Source of the DNA: Saprospiraceae bacterium
GTDB taxonomy: Bacteria; Bacteroidota; Bacteroidia; Chitinophagales; Saprospiraceae
Reading direction: 5' to 3'
Assembly (NCBI GenBank): GCA_027009605.1
Contig: JALVCY010000446.1
Location: 1-9,439, forward strand
DNA length: 9,439 bases
Position 1 is the first letter of the stretch; each line of letters starts with the position of its first letter. The notes beneath the pieces are model-generated. The model was not told the DNA's origin. It was given only the letters and a program-made list of their open reading frames with translations, and made no database searches. A program made the position numbers and the translations under genes. This document shows, piece after piece, positions 7,143 through 9,439 of this stretch.

Positions 7143-7256
7143 TTTCTTTATATTTTGATAGTTTGTAGCGCAAAGAAACTACATCTTTTTTAGATAGAAA
7201 AAATAACAATGCTCTTCCGTGAAAAAAAGTTGAGTCCGCTCCCCAAAGAGCTCCTC

Positions 7257-7382
7257 ATGACAAAAAAAGACGTACGAGTCCAAAATCAAGCAAAATTTGA
7301 ACAACCAACCCCTATTTTTGTCCCTATCTGTAGTATTCTCCATTTTTTGCGCAAGCAGATGATAAACTCGGGAAATTTATGA
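7257..7382 (+). CDS. Possible 41-residue leader ORF overlapping the U32 gene start (ATGA)
   Basis: An ATG at 7257 opens a 41-residue frame beginning MTKKDVRVQNQ and ending INSGNL. Its TGA (7380-7382) overlaps the ATG of the U32 gene (7379-7381) in the coupling arrangement ATGA. No family is recognised, the peptide is neither clearly hydrophobic nor repeat-like, and there is no good ribosome binding site. A promoter-like TATTTTTG at 7313-7320 would lie within it, so the frame may be accidental. I list it because the exact stop-start overlap is what a coupled leader peptide would show. Confidence 0.15.
   Translation: MTKKDVRVQNQAKFEQPTPIFVPICSILHFLRKQMINSGNL
7313..7320 (+). promoter_or_regulatory. 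Candidate -7 box for the U32-ferredoxin-DUF423 genes
   Basis: TATTTTTG fits TAnnTTTG exactly and lies 58 bases before the ATG at 7379. No TTTG sits at the expected 19-21 base spacing; the nearest (7296-7299) is only 13 bases away. It is therefore only half a promoter match. The rest of the 236-base divergent region between the nuclease and U32 genes shows no other clear element, apart from a 6-bp inverted repeat (TAGTTT at 7159-7164, AAACTA at 7176-7181) just before the nuclease start. Confidence 0.3.
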
Positions 7383-8617
7383 GAACAGTAGAAGTTATGG
7401 CGCCGGTGGGCTCGTTTGAGTCTTTGCAAGCGGCGATACAGGCGGGGGCGGATTCCGTATATTTTGGGATTGAGCAGTTGAATATGCGGGCGCGGTCGTC
7501 CATTAATTTTACCTTGGATGACTTGCGCGAAATCAAATCACGATGTGCTGCCCATGGTATCAAAACCTATTTGACACTGAATACAGTGCTCTATGACCAT
7601 GATATCCAACTCATGAAATCCATCATCCTTGCGGCCAAAGAAGCCGGTGTCGATGCCATCATTGCAATGGATCAAGCGGCGATTATGTATGCGCGGGAAG
7701 TGGGATTAACAGTGCACCTTTCGACCCAACTCAATATTACCAACGTAGAAGCTCTAAAGTTTTATGCTCACTTTGCCGATGTGGCTGTTCTGTCCCGGGA
7801 GTTGACCTTACAACAGGTGAAAATCATTTGTGATGAAGTCGAAAAACAGCAGATAAAAGGGCCTAATGGTCAATTAATGCGTATCGAAGTATTTGTACAC
7901 GGTGCTTTGTGTATGGCCGTTTCCGGCAAATGTTATTTGAGTTTGCACACGCATAATTCTTCGGCTAACCGGGGAGCTTGTAAGCAAAATTGCAGGCGCA
8001 CTTATGAAGTCAAAGACGACCAAGGTAATGAATTGCTTATCGATAATGAGTACATCATGTCGCCCAAAGACCTTTGTACAGTCAATTTCTTGGATAAAAT
8101 CATCGAAACCGGGGTTTCTGTCCTGAAAATAGAAGGCCGGAGCAAGGGGCCGGATTATGTTTATGCGACGGTTTCGGCTTACGCAAAAGCTAGGGATGCT
8201 GCCCTTGCGGGAACATTTACTGCCGAACTGGGTCAGTCGCTGATGGAAGACTTAGAAAAGGTCTATAATCGGGGATTTTGGGGTGGTTACTTTTTGGGTA
8301 AAGAGCTGGGAGAGTGGACTGATTCGGATGGCTCCAAAGCTAAGCGCCGCCGGGAGTTTGTCGGCAACGGCGTGAAGTATTTTCCCAAAATTGGTGTCGG
8401 TGAGTTTCGCCTAAGAACCGGCCAATTGGCTAAAGGCGACAAAATAATGATTACCGGACCTACTACAGGTATATTTGAGATGGTCGTAGGAGAAATGCGA
8501 GTCGATGATCGAGCCGTGAACTCGGTCGGCCCCAATATCCCATTCTCTATGGCTACGCCCCAAAAAGTACGGGCTTCCGACAAGATATTTCGTATCATCG
8601 AATTAGAAGAATCGTGA
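7379..8617 (+). CDS. Peptidase U32 family protein, TrhP/RlhA/UbiU-like Fe-S hydroxylation protein
   Basis: A 412-residue cytoplasmic protein. It opens with MAPVGSFESLQAAIQAGADS (7-26), the family's beta/alpha-barrel start. It carries the U32 signature at 170-188 (E-x-F-x-H-G-A-L-C ... S-G-K-C-x-L-S). Cys178, Cys185, Cys201 and Cys233 have spacing like the four [4Fe-4S] ligands described for E. coli UbiU; Cys205 is an additional cysteine. Despite the name, characterised members mostly support O2-independent hydroxylation: TrhP makes 5-hydroxyuridine at tRNA position 34, RlhA modifies 23S rRNA C2501, and UbiU/UbiV act on ubiquinone. A length near 410-450 and a single barrel plus C-terminal beta domain (about 335-412) fit TrhP best, so tRNA hydroxylation is the leading inference, with proteolysis unlikely. 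The stop overlaps the GTG of the ferredoxin gene by four bases. No strong Shine-Dalgarno sequence precedes the ATG. Confidence 0.9.
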   Translation: MRTVEVMAPVGSFESLQAAIQAGADSVYFGIEQLNMRARSSINFTLDDLREIKSRCAAHGIKTYLTLNTVLYDHDIQLMKSIILAAKEAGVDAIIAMDQAAIMYAREVGLTVHLSTQLNITNVEALKFYAHFADVAVLSRELTLQQVKIICDEVEKQQIKGPNGQLMRIEVFVHGALCMAVSGKCYLSLHTHNSSANRGACKQNCRRTYEVKDDQGNELLIDNEYIMSPKDLCTVNFLDKIIETGVSVLKIEGRSKGPDYVYATVSAYAKARDAALAGTFTAELGQSLMEDLEKVYNRGFWGGYFLGKELGEWTDSDGSKAKRRREFVGNGVKYFPKIGVGEFRLRTGQLAKGDKIMITGPTTGIFEMVVGEMRVDDRAVNSVGPNIPFSMATPQKVRASDKIFRIIELEES

Positions 8618-8841
8618 TCCAAATTATTCATCTACGCCATAAATGTATCGGATGCAATGCTTGCGTTGAATCGGCACCCAATCAATGGGTAATGTCCAAA
8701 AAAGACGGAAAGAGTTATTTGCGGAAGAGCCGCGAAAAAGGACGCTATTTTATTGTCGAAGCCGAAGATTGGGAATATGAAGAAAATGCAGAAGCACAAA
8801 AAAATTGTCCGGTTAAGATTATTACAGTCAAAAAATTGTGA
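8614..8841 (+). CDS. Single-cluster [4Fe-4S] ferredoxin, coupled to the U32 gene
   Basis: A 75-residue soluble electron carrier. Cys11, Cys14 and Cys17 form CxxCxxC, and Cys65 followed by Pro66 closes a single [4Fe-4S] site. Only one such set is present, so this is a one-cluster ferredoxin rather than the common two-cluster kind. The Gly/Lys-rich middle (about 28-60) with acidic WEYEENAEAQ leading into NCP is usual for this small class. The start is GTG at 8614, overlapping the U32 stop as GTGA, with the purine-rich AGAAGAA just upstream; no ATG is available before the first Cys. The overlap implies translational coupling and roughly matched amounts of the two proteins. It is therefore a natural candidate for electron supply to, or cluster maintenance of, the U32 protein (inference). 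Confidence 0.9.
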   Translation: MIQIIHLRHKCIGCNACVESAPNQWVMSKKDGKSYLRKSREKGRYFIVEAEDWEYEENAEAQKNCPVKIITVKKL

Positions 8842-8854
8842 AAACTAAGATTCA

Positions 8855-9250
8855 ATGAGAGAGCAAAACTCCAAGTTGGTTATAGCCGGCTTATTAGGCG
8901 CTTTGGGCGTAGGTTTAGGAGCGTTTGGGGCGCATGGGCTAAAGCCTTTATTGAGCGTGCATGAATTAGCCAACTATAAGACCGGTATTTCTTACCAAAT
9001 GATTCACACGGTTTTGTTGGTTGTTTTGGCACTTTATTCCGGGCAGAACAGACGTCTCCGGTTTGCCTTTTGGGCGATAGTGGCGGGTGTTGTTTTGTTT
9101 TCGGGGTCTTTGTACTTATTGAGCACTAAAGAGATACTTGGATTGACCAATTGGCGTTGGTTGGGGCCGATAACGCCTTTGGGTGGGTTGAGTCTGATTG
9201 TCGGCTGGTTGGCCATCGCTTTTTCGGGCTTGCGCCCAAATAGCGAATGA
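8855..9250 (+). CDS. DUF423 family small integral membrane protein
   Basis: A 131-residue inner-membrane protein with four predicted transmembrane helices (about residues 8-27, 45-62, 68-88 and 104-124). Family hallmarks are GAFGAHGLK (22-30), YQMIHT (47-52), FSGSLYLL (82-89) and GPITPLGGL (104-112). It is full length for DUF423 (YgdD/YwdK type), whose function is unknown. It starts 13 bases after the ferredoxin stop and is probably co-transcribed with it, though its link to the Fe-S pair may be no more than convenience. The ATG at 8855 gives a basic N-terminus before the first helix. No Shine-Dalgarno sequence is visible. Confidence 0.92.
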   Translation: MREQNSKLVIAGLLGALGVGLGAFGAHGLKPLLSVHELANYKTGISYQMIHTVLLVVLALYSGQNRRLRFAFWAIVAGVVLFSGSLYLLSTKEILGLTNWRWLGPITPLGGLSLIVGWLAIAFSGLRPNSE

Positions 9251-9297
9251 AGACTCAAATTCCGGTATTTTTTTGATGTCTATTGCAATTGTACGGT

Positions 9298-9360
9298 GTT
9301 CAATTTGTGCTTCGCACGTTCAATTTGCCCTTCGGGCGTTCAAATGCCTTCGGCGTTCAA
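9298..9360 (+). repeat. GTTCAA direct repeats separated by three TTC-loop hairpins
   Basis: Four GTTCAA copies (9298-9303, 9318-9323, 9338-9343, 9355-9360) alternate with three perfect hairpins, each with a TTC loop: GTGC/GCAC (9307-9317), GCCC/GGGC (9327-9337) and GCC/GGC (9346-9354). The first two full units are exactly 20 bases apart and the third is 17. A fifth GTTCAA, again preceded by GGC, occurs at 9424-9429. It lies 48 bases after the DUF423 stop. It could act as a terminator-like or REP-like element, although no T-run follows the hairpins. Confidence 0.85.
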
Positions 9361-9387
9361 TGGGAAAAAGCTCTTGGCTGCCTTCCT

Positions 9388-9420
9388 TTCACCTTTAATC
9401 CTTCACCTTTTACCTTTAAC
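9388..9420 (+). repeat. Degenerate second copy of the heptamer array
   Basis: Reading in steps of seven from 9388 gives TTCACCT, TTAATCC, TTCACCT, TTTACCT and TTAAC. All are variants of TTAACCY, the same unit in the same orientation as the array at 4692-4747. The 7-base register is kept though individual bases have drifted. It sits between the GTTCAA hairpin block and an isolated GGCGTTCAA (9421-9429). No gene is evident in 9251-9439. Confidence 0.6.
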
Positions 9421-9439
9421 GGCGTTCAAGGGGTAGGAG

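Noticed and set aside
8287..8631. 114-residue minus-strand open frame opposite the end of the U32 gene
   Set aside because: It is antisense to the conserved C-terminal part of the U32 protein and has no recognisable motif.
9226..9237. GGGC/GCCC hairpin as terminator of DUF423
   Set aside because: It is inside the coding sequence, has only a 4-bp stem, and the nearest T-run (9268-9274) is about 30 bases further on.
9198..9398. 66-residue plus-strand open frame at the right end
   Set aside because: It begins inside DUF423 in another frame and then runs through the hairpin repeats; its sequence reflects the repeats and no family is recognised.

Overview
The window looks like a chromosomal segment of a Bacteroidota bacterium, probably from the Saprospiria/Lewinella-like part of the phylum (the phylum is well supported, the class is a guess). 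The evidence is a secreted protein with a C-terminal type IX secretion (T9SS) sorting domain, a DUF4292 lipoprotein, TTTG...TAnnTTTG-type promoters and an almost complete lack of Shine-Dalgarno sequences. I see no tRNA, rRNA, CRISPR array, insertion sequence or phage gene.

Left part (21-4557, minus strand): a tightly packed four-gene cell-envelope operon, read right to left. It encodes a sugar-1-phosphate nucleotidyltransferase with a beta-helix tail, a periplasmic TPR protein, a DUF4292 lipoprotein and an EnvC-like murein hydrolase activator with a degenerate LytM domain. Neighbouring genes overlap or touch. A good Bacteroidota-type promoter lies at 4641-4672.

Middle (4558-7142): a divergent control region carries two overlapping promoter candidates and an array of eight heptamers. 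It is followed by a plus-strand gene for a T9SS-exported Asp-box beta-propeller protein. A convergent minus-strand gene encodes an Rpn/PD-(D/E)XK nuclease of the 'putative transposase' family.

Right part (7143-9250, plus strand): a U32-family Fe-S protein of the TrhP/RlhA/UbiU kind, a small single-cluster ferredoxin translationally coupled to it by a GTGA overlap, and a DUF423 membrane protein. The window closes with a non-coding, repeat-rich stretch (9251-9439). It holds three short hairpins separated by GTTCAA direct repeats, then a decayed second copy of the heptamer array.

Most of the window is ordinary housekeeping and envelope content. The parts worth a second look are the two repeat families, the missing conventional start of the envC-like gene, the LolB-like reading of the DUF4292 lipoprotein, and the U32-ferredoxin coupling. 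I did not find convincing evidence for a new multi-gene system.
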